64,000 nucleotides of DNA, from NCBI RefSeq assembly GCF_001423695.1, contig NZ_LMOZ01000002.1:620658-684657 (forward strand), given 5' to 3'. The DNA is from Leifsonia sp. Leaf336 (lineage in GTDB: Bacteria; Actinomycetota; Actinomycetes; Actinomycetales; Microbacteriaceae). Shown here piece by piece: positions 17,514-25,596 of this stretch (within the stretch, counting starts at the first letter, position 1; every line of letters begins with the position of its first letter). The notes under the pieces are model-generated. The model worked only from the letters and a program-made list of their open reading frames with translations. It did no database searches and was not told where the DNA came from. The translations under genes were made by a program, and so were the position numbers.

Positions 17514-18206
17514 ATGGCGAAGTCGCTGCCCGAGCTGGCCGCCGACGGCTCGATGGACCCGGGCTGGGCCGAGGCCCTCGCTCCCGTCTCCGGCCGGATC
17601 GCCGCGATGGGCGACTTCCTGCGCGCGGAGGTCGCGGCCGGCCGCCCGTACCTGCCGTCCGGCGAGAACGTGCTGCGCGCGTTCCGGGCGCCGCTCGCCG
17701 ATGTACGCGTGCTCATCGTCGGCCAGGACCCGTACCCGACGCCCGGGCACCCGATCGGCCTCTCGTTCGCGGTCGAGCGTCACGTGCGGCCGATCCCGCG
17801 CAGCCTCCAGAACATCTACCGCGAGCTGCGCGACGACCTCGGCGTCGTGCCGCCGGCGCACGGTGACCTGAGTGCATGGTCGGGCAACGGCGTGATGCTG
17901 CTCAACAGGGTGCTGACCGTGCGTCCCGGCGCTCCGGCCTCCCACCGTGGCGTGGGGTGGGAGCCGATCACCGAGCACGCCATCCGCGCGCTGGTGGCGC
18001 GCGGGGAGCCGTTCGTGAGCATCCTGTGGGGGAGGGACGCCTCCACGCTGAAGCCGCTGCTCGACGGCAACTCGGTGATCGAGTCGCCGCACCCGAGTCC
18101 GCTGTCCGCCTCCCGCGGCTTCTTCGGCTCGCGGCCGTTCTCGCGCAGCAATGCCCTTCTGGAGGGTCTGGGTGCCGAGCCCGTTGACTGGTCTCTGGAG
18201 CCGTAA
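17514..18206 (+). CDS. ung: Uracil-DNA glycosylase, family 1
   Basis: The 230-residue enzyme removes uracil from DNA. It has the water-activating motif [16 protein letters not shown] with Asp72, the NIYRELRDD helix, the uracil-binding asparagine in [11 protein letters not shown], and the DNA-intercalation motif [18 protein letters not shown] near residue 192. The length is typical of UNG. ATG 17514 begins 22 bp after the phosphoribosyltransferase stop, so the two are probably cotranscribed, and the purine-rich GGAGCGGAAA before it can serve as a ribosome site. Confidence 0.95.
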   Translation: MAKSLPELAADGSMDPGWAEALAPVSGRIAAMGDFLRAEVAAGRPYLPSGENVLRAFRAPLADVRVLIVGQDPYPTPGHPIGLSFAVERHVRPIPRSLQNIYRELRDDLGVVPPAHGDLSAWSGNGVMLLNRVLTVRPGAPASHRGVGWEPITEHAIRALVARGEPFVSILWGRDASTLKPLLDGNSVIESPHPSPLSASRGFFGSRPFSRSNALLEGLGAEPVDWSLEP

Positions 18207-18260
18207 CGCGGCCGAAACGCCGGACGACGTAACCTTGTCGTGCACGTTCAGGAGGTCGCA

Positions 18261-18839
18261 GTGCTGGAAGAGGAATACGAAGCGCGTCGGGTGCTCCCGC
18301 GGCACCTGCGCAAGCCGGCGCCCGAAGAGGCGCCGTTCGAGTACAGCCTCCGGGAGGCCCGTCCAGAAGACCTCCCCCACGTGCGCGAGATCTACAACCA
18401 CTACGTCGCCAACAGCACCGTCACGTTCGATGAGGACGCGATGACGCTGAAGGAGTGGAAGGACAAGTTCGGGTACCTGAAGAAGCTCGGCATGCCGTTC
18501 ATCGTCGCCGAGTCGTCCACCGGGCAGATCCTCGGCTACGCGCTGGTGACGCCGTGGAAGCAGAAGCGCGCCTACCGGTTCACGGTCGAGAACTCGATCT
18601 ACCTGGGCGCGGCCTCCACCGGCAAGGGTCTCGGCCCGGTGCTCATGCAGGAGCTCATCGACCGGTCGAAGGCCGCGGGTCTGAAGGAGATGATCGCCGT
18701 CATCGCCGACAAGGGCGCGGAGGCCTCCATCAAGATGCACGAGAACTTCGGCTTCACCGAGATCGGGCGGATGGGCCGGGTCGGCTACAAGTTCGAGCGC
18801 TGGCTCGGCACCGTGCTGATGCAGAAATCCCTGAAGTAG
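18261..18839 (+). CDS. GNAT-family N-acetyltransferase (PAT-like)
   Basis: The 192-residue protein has a GNAT core beginning YSLREARPEDLPHVREIYNHYV, close to the phosphinothricin acetyltransferase subgroup, with the acetyl-CoA loop in VENSIYLGAASTGKGLGPVLMQELI and a C-terminal HENFGFTEIGRMGRVGYKFERW. AGGAGG at 18250-18255 precedes GTG 18261. An alternative GTG at 18240 lies only 4 nt after TAACCT (18230-18235), too close for a leaderless start, so the downstream codon is chosen. Substrate unknown. Two hairpins separate it from the next gene. Confidence 0.82.
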   Translation: MLEEEYEARRVLPRHLRKPAPEEAPFEYSLREARPEDLPHVREIYNHYVANSTVTFDEDAMTLKEWKDKFGYLKKLGMPFIVAESSTGQILGYALVTPWKQKRAYRFTVENSIYLGAASTGKGLGPVLMQELIDRSKAAGLKEMIAVIADKGAEASIKMHENFGFTEIGRMGRVGYKFERWLGTVLMQKSLK

Positions 18840-18847
18840 GCGAAGCC

Positions 18848-18885
18848 GGGGTGAAGTCACCCCGAGAGTGTGTTATTTCACACTC
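18848..18885 (+). promoter_or_regulatory. Two adjacent hairpins overlapping a promoter region
   Basis: Hairpin 1 (18848-18863) is GGGGTGA-AG-TCACCCC. Hairpin 2 (18866-18885) is GAGTGTG-TTATTT-CACACTC, a perfect 7-bp inverted repeat. The -10 box TAATGT (18894-18899) of the next gene places its -35 region at about 18871-18876, inside hairpin 2. Hairpin 1 may end the GNAT transcript, while hairpin 2 looks like an operator. Confidence 0.55.
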
Positions 18886-18906
18886 AAGTTCTGTAATGTC
18901 TCTTCG

Positions 18907-20430
18907 GTGAGTGCTCCAACCCGTGACGTCTCCCGGAGCGAGTCGTCGACGCTGCTGCGGTTCCGCCGCCAGTTCCTCCTGACGCCGCGCGCGGTCGAAC
19001 TGCCCGGGTGGCAGCATGAACGGGTCGGCGACCATAACGTCTACGCGCATCCGGAGCTCGGCCTGACCGTCCACCGTTCGGATGCCGATGTCACGCTGGT
19101 GCTCCTGGGGTTCGCCATCGACCCCGACCATCCCGAGCACGACGACGCGGCGGTGCTCGAGCTCCTCGCGGCCGACCGGCGGCGCGGCAGCGAGCAGGCG
19201 ACGATCGACCGGCTCTCCGGGCGATTCGTGCTGTTCGTCTTCGACGGGCCCGACCTCCACGTTCAGACCGACGCCGTGGGAGCGCGCGCCGTCGAGTACA
19301 CCTGGACCGGGGACGAGTTCCACGCGGCCTCCCAGTCGTTCCTCCTCGCCGAGGCCGTCTCGTTGGCAGACTCCGGCCGGCGGGCCGTGTTCGCCGGATC
19401 GCGTCACGCCCAGCTCGACCGGGAGGCCTTCCTGCCCGCCGACGTGACCCTGTTCGACCAGGTCCATCGGCTCATCCCGAACCACCGCCTCGATGTCACC
19501 GAGCGACGCCAGGTGCGGGTCTGGCCGGTCGAGCCGGTGGCTCAGACCACCCTCGAGGAGGCCGCCGGGTTCGCTGCGGGGCAGCTCTCCGCCTCCCTCG
19601 AGGCCGCGTCCTTCCGCTTCCCGCTCAGTCTGCCGCTGACGGCCGGGTACGACTCTCGCGCGCTCCTGGCCGCCACGCCCCGATCGCGCCGTTCGCGGGT
19701 GTTCGTCTACACGCTGCTCTATCGTCACCTGGGCCGCCTCTCGGCCGATCCGCACATCGCTTCCCGCGTCGCGCGGCGAGCGGGCGTGCAGCACCATCTC
19801 GTCGACTGCCGGGGGCTCCCCGGCGCAGAGTGGCGCCGGCTCTACACCGGTAACAGCCCGCTCGCGCACTACGACGACTGGGGGATCATCGCGCAGGGGA
19901 TGCTGCACGGTCTGCCGGGTGGGCACGTGACACTCAAGGGCAACGCCAGCGAGATCGTCCGCAACTTCTACTGGCACGACGGCGCGGCTCCGCCGACGCG
20001 CGATGCGGCGGACATCCTGGCCCTGCACTCCGGATGGTCGGAGCTGCCGTTCGTCGTCGACGCCGTGGAGCACTGGTTCGAAGCGACGGCGCCGATCGCC
20101 CGGGCGTCCGGAGTGGCGATCGACGACCTCTTCTACTGGGAGCACCGCTGCGGGTCGTGGCAGGCGCAGAGCCAGTTGGAGTGGGACATCGCTCAAGAGG
20201 CGTTCATGCCGTTCGGCAACCGGCGCATGCTGGCGCGGCTGCTCGGGGTCCCGGCACGCGAGCGCGCCGACCACGGCCAGGCGCTGCTGCGCGAGATCAT
20301 GCGCGTCACCGACGCCGAAGTGCTCGAGCTGCCGTTCAACCCCAGCGGGGGAGGATACCGGGCAGTCGACGTGTTCCTGAAGGCGCGGCATCGTGCACGC
20401 CGAGAGCTGCGCCGGCTTCGAGCGACCTGA
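18907..20430 (+). CDS. Asparagine-synthase-like ATP-pyrophosphatase protein
   Basis: The 507-residue protein has the layout of class B asparagine synthetases. A degenerate N-terminal Ntn-type domain contains LSGRFVLFVFDGPDLHVQTDAVGARAVEYT at about residues 95-125. A C-terminal synthetase domain carries a PP-loop-like LPLTAGYDSRALLAAT, equivalent to SGGxDS. The catalytic N-terminal cysteine of glutamine amidotransferases is missing, so ammonia from glutamine is unlikely. Such proteins amidate or ligate carboxylates in surface-polymer or peptide pathways, but no partner genes are adjacent. GTG 18907 follows TAATGT (18894-18899) by 7 nt, which fixes the start. It appears to be a single-gene unit. 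Confidence 0.65.
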   Translation: MSAPTRDVSRSESSTLLRFRRQFLLTPRAVELPGWQHERVGDHNVYAHPELGLTVHRSDADVTLVLLGFAIDPDHPEHDDAAVLELLAADRRRGSEQATIDRLSGRFVLFVFDGPDLHVQTDAVGARAVEYTWTGDEFHAASQSFLLAEAVSLADSGRRAVFAGSRHAQLDREAFLPADVTLFDQVHRLIPNHRLDVTERRQVRVWPVEPVAQTTLEEAAGFAAGQLSASLEAASFRFPLSLPLTAGYDSRALLAATPRSRRSRVFVYTLLYRHLGRLSADPHIASRVARRAGVQHHLVDCRGLPGAEWRRLYTGNSPLAHYDDWGIIAQGMLHGLPGGHVTLKGNASEIVRNFYWHDGAAPPTRDAADILALHSGWSELPFVVDAVEHWFEATAPIARASGVAIDDLFYWEHRCGSWQAQSQLEWDIAQEAFMPFGNRRMLARLLGVPARERADHGQALLREIMRVTDAEVLELPFNPSGGGYRAVDVFLKARHRARRELRRLRAT

Positions 20431-20519
20431 CGTAGACACGGGTACGTAGACGTGGCCACGCGGACACGGGTGCGCGGGTCTCCTCCCGTCGGCGGCGCAC
20501 GACGGCTAGGCTCGGCCCC

Positions 20520-21068
20520 GTGACCACCGCCACCCCCGACACCGGCCAGGTCGCCTCCGCCGCGCCAGCGACGCCCGCGAACCTCCCGCTCCGCAAGCGC
20601 CCGTTCGACATCTTCTTCGTCGTGATGTTCTCGCTGTTCAGCCTGACCTGCATCATCAGCGACGCCATCCCGACGCTCGGGATCCCGCAGACGGCGACGA
20701 CGACCAACATCCTCGCCCAGTGGAACTACACGTACTCGTCGCAGTACGACCCGCTCTACATGCACGAGCCGCTGTGGCTGCGGTTCATCACCGGAACGAG
20801 CGCGTTCGTCTACCTGCCGTTCTACATCCTCCTCATCGTGTGCCTGGTGAAGGGCTTCAACTGGATCCAGCTGTTCTGCGTGATCTACGCGACGATGATC
20901 ATCAGCCTGACGGCCATCCCGATCTTTGGCGTCGAGTTCTTCGGCCCGGTGGGGGAGCGCACGCCGAACCCGGTCGTCTTCCTGCTCTACAACGGCCCGT
21001 ACGTGCTGGTGCCGTTGCTGCTCCTCATCCGCATGCGCAAGCCGATGCCGTTCACCAGGAGGTTCTGA
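20520..21068 (+). CDS. Membrane protein, possibly EXPERA/emopamil-binding type
   Basis: The 182-residue protein has four hydrophobic segments after a Pro/Ala-rich N-terminus of about 25 residues: FFVVMFSLFSLTCIISDAI, FVYLPFYILLIVCLVKGF, LFCVIYATMIISLTAIPIF and a last one with VLVPLLLLIRMRK. The RKRPFD opening, the YDPLYMHEPLWLRF loop before segment 2 and the final YNGPYVLVPLLLLIRM resemble the four-helix EXPERA fold of emopamil-binding protein and TMEM97, which bind sterols or act as isomerases. This is a tentative match. GTG 20520 follows TAGGCT (20507-20512) by 7 nt. A small acidic protein is coupled downstream. Confidence 0.5.
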   Translation: MTTATPDTGQVASAAPATPANLPLRKRPFDIFFVVMFSLFSLTCIISDAIPTLGIPQTATTTNILAQWNYTYSSQYDPLYMHEPLWLRFITGTSAFVYLPFYILLIVCLVKGFNWIQLFCVIYATMIISLTAIPIFGVEFFGPVGERTPNPVVFLLYNGPYVLVPLLLLIRMRKPMPFTRRF

Positions 21069-21069
21069 G

Positions 21070-21294
21070 ATGCCGTTGCTGGAAGACCTGTCCGTCTACG
21101 AAGACGGCGACGTGTTCTCCGTGTACGACCACTCGTATGAGGACGAGGACGCCGTTCCGGACCGCGGCCGTCCGCTCGGGACGATCACGGTCACGGCCGA
21201 CGGCGACTACGTGCCCGAGGGGATCGGCGCGATGTTCCCGTGGGTGCAGCCCGCGCGGACGATCGACGACGCGCTGGCGGCGTTCGTCGGCTGA
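21070..21294 (+). CDS. Small acidic protein (74 aa)
   Basis: No family is recognised. The 74-residue protein is strongly acidic (EDLSVYEDGDVFSVYDHSYEDEDAV) with a short beta-type segment GTITVTADGDYVPEG and no membrane segment. It starts 1 nt after the stop of the membrane protein upstream, with its SD AGGAGG within that gene's last codons, so both are read from one transcript. The ATG at 21070 is the first in frame after the upstream stop. Confidence 0.6.
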   Translation: MPLLEDLSVYEDGDVFSVYDHSYEDEDAVPDRGRPLGTITVTADGDYVPEGIGAMFPWVQPARTIDDALAAFVG

Positions 21295-21316
21295 GCGCAC
21301 CGGCGGGCGTCGTGCC

Positions 21317-21655
21317 TCAGGAGGCGGGGTGCCGGCCGCCGAGCTCCAGGAGGCCGACGCCGCCGATCAGCAGCACCAGGCCGAGGATCTGCACCCAGGT
21401 GAGCGACTCCTTGAAGAAGATCCACGAGATCACCGCGATCACGGCGACGCCGACGGCCGACCAGATCGCATAGGCGACGCCGAGCGGCACGCCGCGTGAG
21501 AGCGACTGCGACAGCGCGACGAACGACGCGACGTACCCGACCACCACGATGGCGAACGCCCACCACTTGGGGTTGTCGCCGGAGGTGAACTTGAGGAACG
21601 TCGTCGCGACGACCTCCGTCGCGATGGCGACGGCGAGGAAGATGTAACCCAGCAC
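21317..21655 (-). CDS. SMR-family small multidrug/guanidinium-type exporter
   Basis: The 112-residue protein has four membrane helices and the family's essential membrane glutamate in AIATEVVATTFLK (near residue 13), with GVPLGVAYAIWSAVGV in helix 3 and LLIGGVGLLEL in helix 4. SMR proteins work as dual-topology dimers that exchange protons for quaternary cations or guanidinium. The sequence is closer to EmrE/QacE-type than to Gdx-type by the AYAIWSAVGV motif, but the substrate is not certain. The GTG start at 21655 lies 47 bp from the divergent VOC gene. Confidence 0.85.
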   Translation of the reverse strand: MLGYIFLAVAIATEVVATTFLKFTSGDNPKWWAFAIVVVGYVASFVALSQSLSRGVPLGVAYAIWSAVGVAVIAVISWIFFKESLTWVQILGLVLLIGGVGLLELGGRHPAS

Positions 21656-21702
21656 GCCACAACACTAACGACACCGCGGTGGCGATCGGAGAGGAACGGC
21701 GG

Positions 21703-22125
21703 ATGGACGACACGGCACCGGTTCGGCAGCTGCGCATCGTGGTGGAGGCCGAGGACTACGACGAGGCGCTCGCGTTCTTCCGCGACGTGCTCGGCCTCCC
21801 CGAGCAGGAGAGCTACGCGGGCGACGGCGGCGCACGGGTGGCGATCCTCGATGCGGGCAGGGCCACGCTCGAGCTCGCGAACCCGGCCCAGAAGGCGATG
21901 ATCGACGAGGTGGAGGTCGGCCGCCCGGTCGCGCCGCACATCCGCCTGGCGTTCGAGGTGGATGATGGGCCCACCGTCACCGCACGCTTGGTGGAGGCCG
22001 GCGCCGAGCTGATCGCGCCGCCGACGGTGACGCCGTGGAGCTCGCTGAACTCCCGGCTGGCGACGCCGGGCGACCTCCAGGTGACGGTGTTCCAGGAGCT
22101 CGAGGCGCCTGGGTCCGTGAGCTAA
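21703..22125 (+). CDS. VOC-family protein
   Basis: The 140-residue protein contains two VOC half-units: RQLRIVVEAEDYDEALAFFRDVLGLPEQE and, later, HIRLAFEVDDGPTVTARLVEAGAELIAPPT, ending DLQVTVFQ. It looks like a glyoxalase- or bleomycin-resistance-type monomer unit whose ligand is unknown. ATG 21703 is preferred over GTG 21679 because GGAGAGGAA (21688-21696) lies between them. Its TAA stop (22123-22125) overlaps the -10 box TAATGT of the following lipoprotein gene. Confidence 0.75.
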   Translation: MDDTAPVRQLRIVVEAEDYDEALAFFRDVLGLPEQESYAGDGGARVAILDAGRATLELANPAQKAMIDEVEVGRPVAPHIRLAFEVDDGPTVTARLVEAGAELIAPPTVTPWSSLNSRLATPGDLQVTVFQELEAPGSVS

Positions 22126-22135
22126 TGTATCTAAA

Positions 22136-23227
22136 ATGAAACCTTTTGCACCGCGTCTCGGCCGCGCGGTTCCGGTGAGCGCCCTGATCGTGCTGGCGCT
22201 GCTGACCGGCTGTGCCGCGCCGACGTCAGAGGCGAAGGCGCCGATGCGGCCGAGCGCACCGATGCCGATGCCGACGCCGTCTACGGCCTTGGCGCCGAGC
22301 CTCCGGGTCGCGACAGACTGTGACACGCTGGTCGATACCGCGGCCGCTCGAGCGGCCACCGGGCGTGCACTTCGCGCAGTGGTTACGACGAGCGACGACC
22401 CTAGCCCCGTGTACTATTCCGAGCTGCGCGCCGGTGCGCTGATGTGCGAGTACCGCAGCGAGGACGCGAATGAGCCGACGGGGCGGGATTCCGGTGTGTT
22501 CGTCGGTGTCCTACCGATCGTCGGGCAGGATCAGGGCTTCCGATTGATCCCAGACGAGTGGAGCATCACCGTCGACGACGGCGGATACTTCGACTGTCCC
22601 GGTATGGACTCCCGTCGCTGTCTCTTCGGCAAAAACGTCGGGGGATACCAAGTGGTTGGCATGGTGACGAGCAGAGCGGTAGACCGATCCGAGGCGCGGC
22701 GTGTGTTCGAAGGAGCCGTCGCTGTCGTCGCCGCGCTTGACGAGCCGGATCCCCTCTGGGAGCCCGAGGGCGGCAGTCTCCGTGCGGTCGCGGCGCCGGA
22801 AGAGTTCTTGGCGCTCGATGCAATCGCCGAAACGCTGGGCGTCGATACGGTCTACGTGGCCAAAGCGGAGGGCGGAGAGAACGCCGCGGGCTTCTTGAAG
22901 TCTGCGTCGCTCACTGGTGCCTACTGGGCGAGCTTCGGTGTCCCGGGCACGGATCAGGGTGTTCATCTCGCGGTCCTCCCGGGAGGCGCGACCTACTACG
23001 ACACCGTCAAGACCGGCCGCGTCGCGGGCGGGAGCGAGGTCCTCTCCGTTGCCGGTCTCGGCGACGACGCCTACGTATCGACCCGCCATTTCGGCGGGCC
23101 CGAAGGTTCGGGCCGCGCGTTCACCTACCTCGACGTCAAGGTGAAGAACAGCTGGCTTCAACTGAACAGCACGTCGCCGGAGGGCCTGGAACGGCTCGCG
23201 CGTGAGGTCATCGCGAATCTGTCCTGA
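22136..23227 (+). CDS. Secreted lipoprotein (363 aa), function unknown
   Basis: The protein has a lipoprotein signal peptide: basic N-terminus, hydrophobic VPVSALIVLALL and the lipobox LTGC, placing the lipidated Cys at about residue 26. A Met-Pro-rich linker (APMPMPTPS) follows. The mature part has two similar-sized halves with paired cysteines (DCDTLVDTAAARAATG and FDCPGMDSRRCLFG). No family is recognised beyond a likely DUF-type extracellular fold. ATG 22136 follows TAATGT (22123-22128) by 7 nt, so it is leaderless. GC content looks lower than in neighbours around 22320-22700, which could hint at a different history. Confidence 0.7.
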   Translation: MKPFAPRLGRAVPVSALIVLALLTGCAAPTSEAKAPMRPSAPMPMPTPSTALAPSLRVATDCDTLVDTAAARAATGRALRAVVTTSDDPSPVYYSELRAGALMCEYRSEDANEPTGRDSGVFVGVLPIVGQDQGFRLIPDEWSITVDDGGYFDCPGMDSRRCLFGKNVGGYQVVGMVTSRAVDRSEARRVFEGAVAVVAALDEPDPLWEPEGGSLRAVAAPEEFLALDAIAETLGVDTVYVAKAEGGENAAGFLKSASLTGAYWASFGVPGTDQGVHLAVLPGGATYYDTVKTGRVAGGSEVLSVAGLGDDAYVSTRHFGGPEGSGRAFTYLDVKVKNSWLQLNSTSPEGLERLAREVIANLS

Positions 23228-23346
23228 GTCGGCTATGAGTCTCCTGCACATCCGGTCGCGGCCGTCCGCCTCACCTAGGCTGACCTCGACGACATCGTCG
23301 GACGGCCCGCGTGGCGGGTCGGCCGAGTGAGGCCGATGGCACAAAT

Positions 23347-23375
23347 CGTGGCCGGGAGCAGGGCTCCCGGCCACG
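23347..23375. terminator. Strong hairpin between convergent genes
   Basis: A perfect 13-bp stem CGTGGCCGGGAGC with a 3-base loop lies between the lipoprotein (ends 23227) and the ABC permease (ends 23394, minus strand). On the minus strand it is followed by ATTTGTG, only weakly T-rich. It probably ends the permease transcript and may act in both directions. Nothing else is evident in 23228-23393. Confidence 0.75.
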
Positions 23376-23393
23376 TCCATGTGCGGCGCACGA

Positions 23394-24176
23394 TCAGCTG
23401 CGCGGCGTCGCCCTCGCGAGCACGGCGAAGCCGGCCAGGGCGGCGAGGGCGGTCGGCACCAGCAGCCACGCCGTGACCCCCACCGGCCCGTTGGCGGCGA
23501 ACCAATCGCCCACCGCGGCCCAGCTGCCGGTGAAGGTGATCAGCGCGACGGCTCCGACGGTCAGGAGCACGATCAGCGCCAGGATGGCGAGCACCCCGTA
23601 CATCCGCCACCGCATGAACAGCGCGGCCGAGAACGCCCCGATGGCGAAGAAGAACAGCATTCCGGCGAACACGATGAACAGCCTCCCGGGCAACGATGCG
23701 CCCGCGAAGTAGACCGACGTGAACAAGTGCCCACCGAGCCCCCAGCCGTTCGTCCACTCCTCGACGGACGAGAGCACCGTGAAGCCGATCGCGTAGCCCG
23801 TCGAGAGCAGGAGGAACGTGAGGCCCGATCCGAGCGAGAAGTCACGGCGGGTGACGCTGTACCCGAGGGCGAACGGGAACGTGGCCGAGATCACCTGGAT
23901 GCCCACGACGAGCATGTAGACGAAGATGTAGAACGCTCCGCCGCTCCACTGCGTGCCGTCCATCGCCTTCGCGCGGTCGGCCGGCGCCGTCGCTCCCCAG
24001 ATGATCCACCAGATCAGCCAGTTGACCAGCCAGATGAAGAACATGATCATCACGGGCACCCAGATGGTGGTCCACTTGTTCACCAGGTTCAGGCGGACGA
24101 CGCGCCAGATGCGTGTCGCCGCGCCCGGACCGGTGTGCAGCGCCGGGGCGCCGGGGTTCTGCGTGATGGCGGTCAT
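23394..24176 (-). CDS. ABC transporter membrane protein
   Basis: The 260-residue protein has six hydrophobic segments, beginning WVPVMIMFFIWLVNWLIWWIIWG and ending LLVPTALAALAGFAVLA, with no recognisable soluble domain. It is the likely permease for the ATPase encoded just upstream, since its ATG overlaps that gene's stop in ATGA (24173-24176). In YtrA-type operons such pairs respond to cell-wall stress or antibiotics, but no substrate can be read from the sequence. Confidence 0.75.
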   Translation of the reverse strand: MTAITQNPGAPALHTGPGAATRIWRVVRLNLVNKWTTIWVPVMIMFFIWLVNWLIWWIIWGATAPADRAKAMDGTQWSGGAFYIFVYMLVVGIQVISATFPFALGYSVTRRDFSLGSGLTFLLLSTGYAIGFTVLSSVEEWTNGWGLGGHLFTSVYFAGASLPGRLFIVFAGMLFFFAIGAFSAALFMRWRMYGVLAILALIVLLTVGAVALITFTGSWAAVGDWFAANGPVGVTAWLLVPTALAALAGFAVLARATPRS

Positions 24177-25090
24177 GCGCTCTGCTCGAATTCTGTCTCA
24201 CGGACGTTGGTCTTGCGGACGATGAGTTGCTGCAGGGAGACGGGCGCGAGCTCGAGGCCCGCGGCGGTCGCCTCCGCGCGCTCGGCGGTGCCGAGCCCGG
24301 ACACGGTCACGGACGCCAGGCCGCCGATGCCCTCCCGGTGGAGCACCTCGCGAGTGCTGACGAAGGCGTCGACCGCGGCGCGCTGCCCGACGACCGTGGT
24401 CGCCGACGAGCGCAGGGTCTCCGCGTCGTCGTCCATCAGGATGCGGCCCTGGTCGATCACGATGACGTGCTCGAGGAGGTTCGCCACCTCGTCGATCAGG
24501 TGGGTCGAGAGGACGACGGTGCGCGGGTGCTCCGCGAAGTCCTCCAGCAACCGGTCGTAGAAGAGCTGCCGTGCAACGGCGTCGAGGCCGAGGTAGGGCT
24601 CGTCGAAGAACGTCAGCGGGGCTCGGGAGGCCAGGCCGACGATCACGCCGACCGCCGAGAGCTGGCCGCGGGAGAGCTTCTTGATGCGCCGGTTCAGCGG
24701 GACCCGGAAGTCCTCGATCAGCTGGTCGGCCAGGTCGGCGTCCCAGTTCTCGAAGAACCACGGCGCGCTGCGGAAGACGTGCCGGGGCTGGAAGTCCTCC
24801 GGGTAGCGCTGGCTCTCCTTGATGAAGCAGATGTTCTGCAGCACGTGCGCGTTCTCGGTGGGCTTCTCGCCGAACACCCGGATGTCGCCCGCCGAGACGA
24901 AGTCCTGTCCGGTGATGAGCTGCATCAGCGTGGTCTTGCCCGCACCGTTGCGGCCGAGGAGGCCGTGGATGCGGTTCGGCTTGATGGTGACGGAGACGTC
25001 GTCGATCGCGGTAAACGATCCGAACCGCTTGGTCACGTTCGATACCTGCACCGCGGGTGCGATGGAGGTCGGTGCCGGGGTCGCGCTCAT
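24173..25090 (-). CDS. ABC transporter ATP-binding protein
   Basis: The 305-residue ATPase has Walker A GRNGAGKTT (near residue 46), Walker B LTFFDEPYLGLD and the switch histidine in VLSTHLIDEV. The signature is LSRGQ rather than LSGGQ, as in several YtrB-like exporters. The C-terminal 90 residues lack strong motifs. It is coupled to the GntR regulator upstream (ATGA, 25087-25090) and to the permease downstream, making a three-gene operon. It should power export or an antibiotic-sensing function. Confidence 0.9.
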   Translation of the reverse strand: MSATPAPTSIAPAVQVSNVTKRFGSFTAIDDVSVTIKPNRIHGLLGRNGAGKTTLMQLITGQDFVSAGDIRVFGEKPTENAHVLQNICFIKESQRYPEDFQPRHVFRSAPWFFENWDADLADQLIEDFRVPLNRRIKKLSRGQLSAVGVIVGLASRAPLTFFDEPYLGLDAVARQLFYDRLLEDFAEHPRTVVLSTHLIDEVANLLEHVIVIDQGRILMDDDAETLRSSATTVVGQRAAVDAFVSTREVLHREGIGGLASVTVSGLGTAERAEATAAGLELAPVSLQQLIVRKTNVRETEFEQSA

Positions 25091-25449
25091 GCGCTGACTC
25101 CTTCCTTCTGGATCATCTGGCTGATCTGGTCGGGGCCGATCCCGAGCTTCGCCGCTTCGGCGAGCAGGGGCTTGAGGTATTCGTCGCGGAACGCCTCGCG
25201 CCGTTTGGCGACGAGCCGTTCCCGTGCGCCGTCGGAGACGAACATGCCGATGCCTCGCTTCTTGTAGAGGATCCCGTCGTCGACGAGAACATTGACGCCT
25301 TTGCCGGCTGTGGCCGGGTTGATCCGGTAGAAGGCCGCGAACTCGTTCGTGGACGGCACCTGCGTCTCGGGCGGGTAGACGCCCTCGATGATGTCGTTCT
25401 CGATCTGCTCGGCGATCTGGACGAAGATCGGCTTGCCTTCTTCGATCAC
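25087..25449 (-). CDS. GntR-family regulator, YtrA subfamily
   Basis: The 120-residue protein has a winged helix (IFVQIAEQIENDIIEGVYPPETQVPSTNEFAAFYRINPATAGKGVNVLVDDGILYKKRGIGMFV) and only a short C-terminal helical tail, the size and layout of the YtrA subgroup, which represses adjacent ABC operons. The first gene of the operon is thus its own repressor. A TTAGT-N6-ACTAA inverted repeat (25468-25483) lies just upstream and is a good operator candidate. Confidence 0.88.
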   Translation of the reverse strand: MIEEGKPIFVQIAEQIENDIIEGVYPPETQVPSTNEFAAFYRINPATAGKGVNVLVDDGILYKKRGIGMFVSDGARERLVAKRREAFRDEYLKPLLAEAAKLGIGPDQISQMIQKEGVSA

Positions 25450-25467
25450 ACGAACCTCACTGGTTCA

Positions 25468-25483
25468 TTAGTCATGTAACTAA
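25468..25483. promoter_or_regulatory. Inverted repeat, probable GntR operator
   Basis: TTAGT-CATGTA-ACTAA is a perfect 5-bp inverted repeat 18 bp before the GntR start. A reverse-strand TTGCAT (25491-25486) and TAATGA (25470-25465) flank it as possible promoter elements with a short 15-bp spacer. Binding there would block transcription of the ABC operon, as for other YtrA-type repressors. Confidence 0.5.
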
Positions 25484-25515
25484 CCATGCAACCCTCACCC
25501 CGTGAGTGTCAAGAG

Positions 25516-25528
25516 ATTTGCCGCAAAT
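25516..25528. promoter_or_regulatory. 13-bp palindrome upstream of the amidase gene
   Basis: ATTTGC-C-GCAAAT is a perfect inverted repeat. A partial copy, TTGGCGCAAAT, lies at 25558-25568 and overlaps the -35 region expected from the amidase -10 box TAGCGT (25585-25590). The two sites, 42 bp (four helical turns) apart, could bind one regulator. Neither adjacent gene product obviously recognises such a site. Confidence 0.4.
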
Positions 25529-25596
25529 GTTGCGTCGTGCGCGATCGATCGCCGCACTTGGCGCAAATCGGGCCCCTGGCGGCCTAGCGTGGAGGC

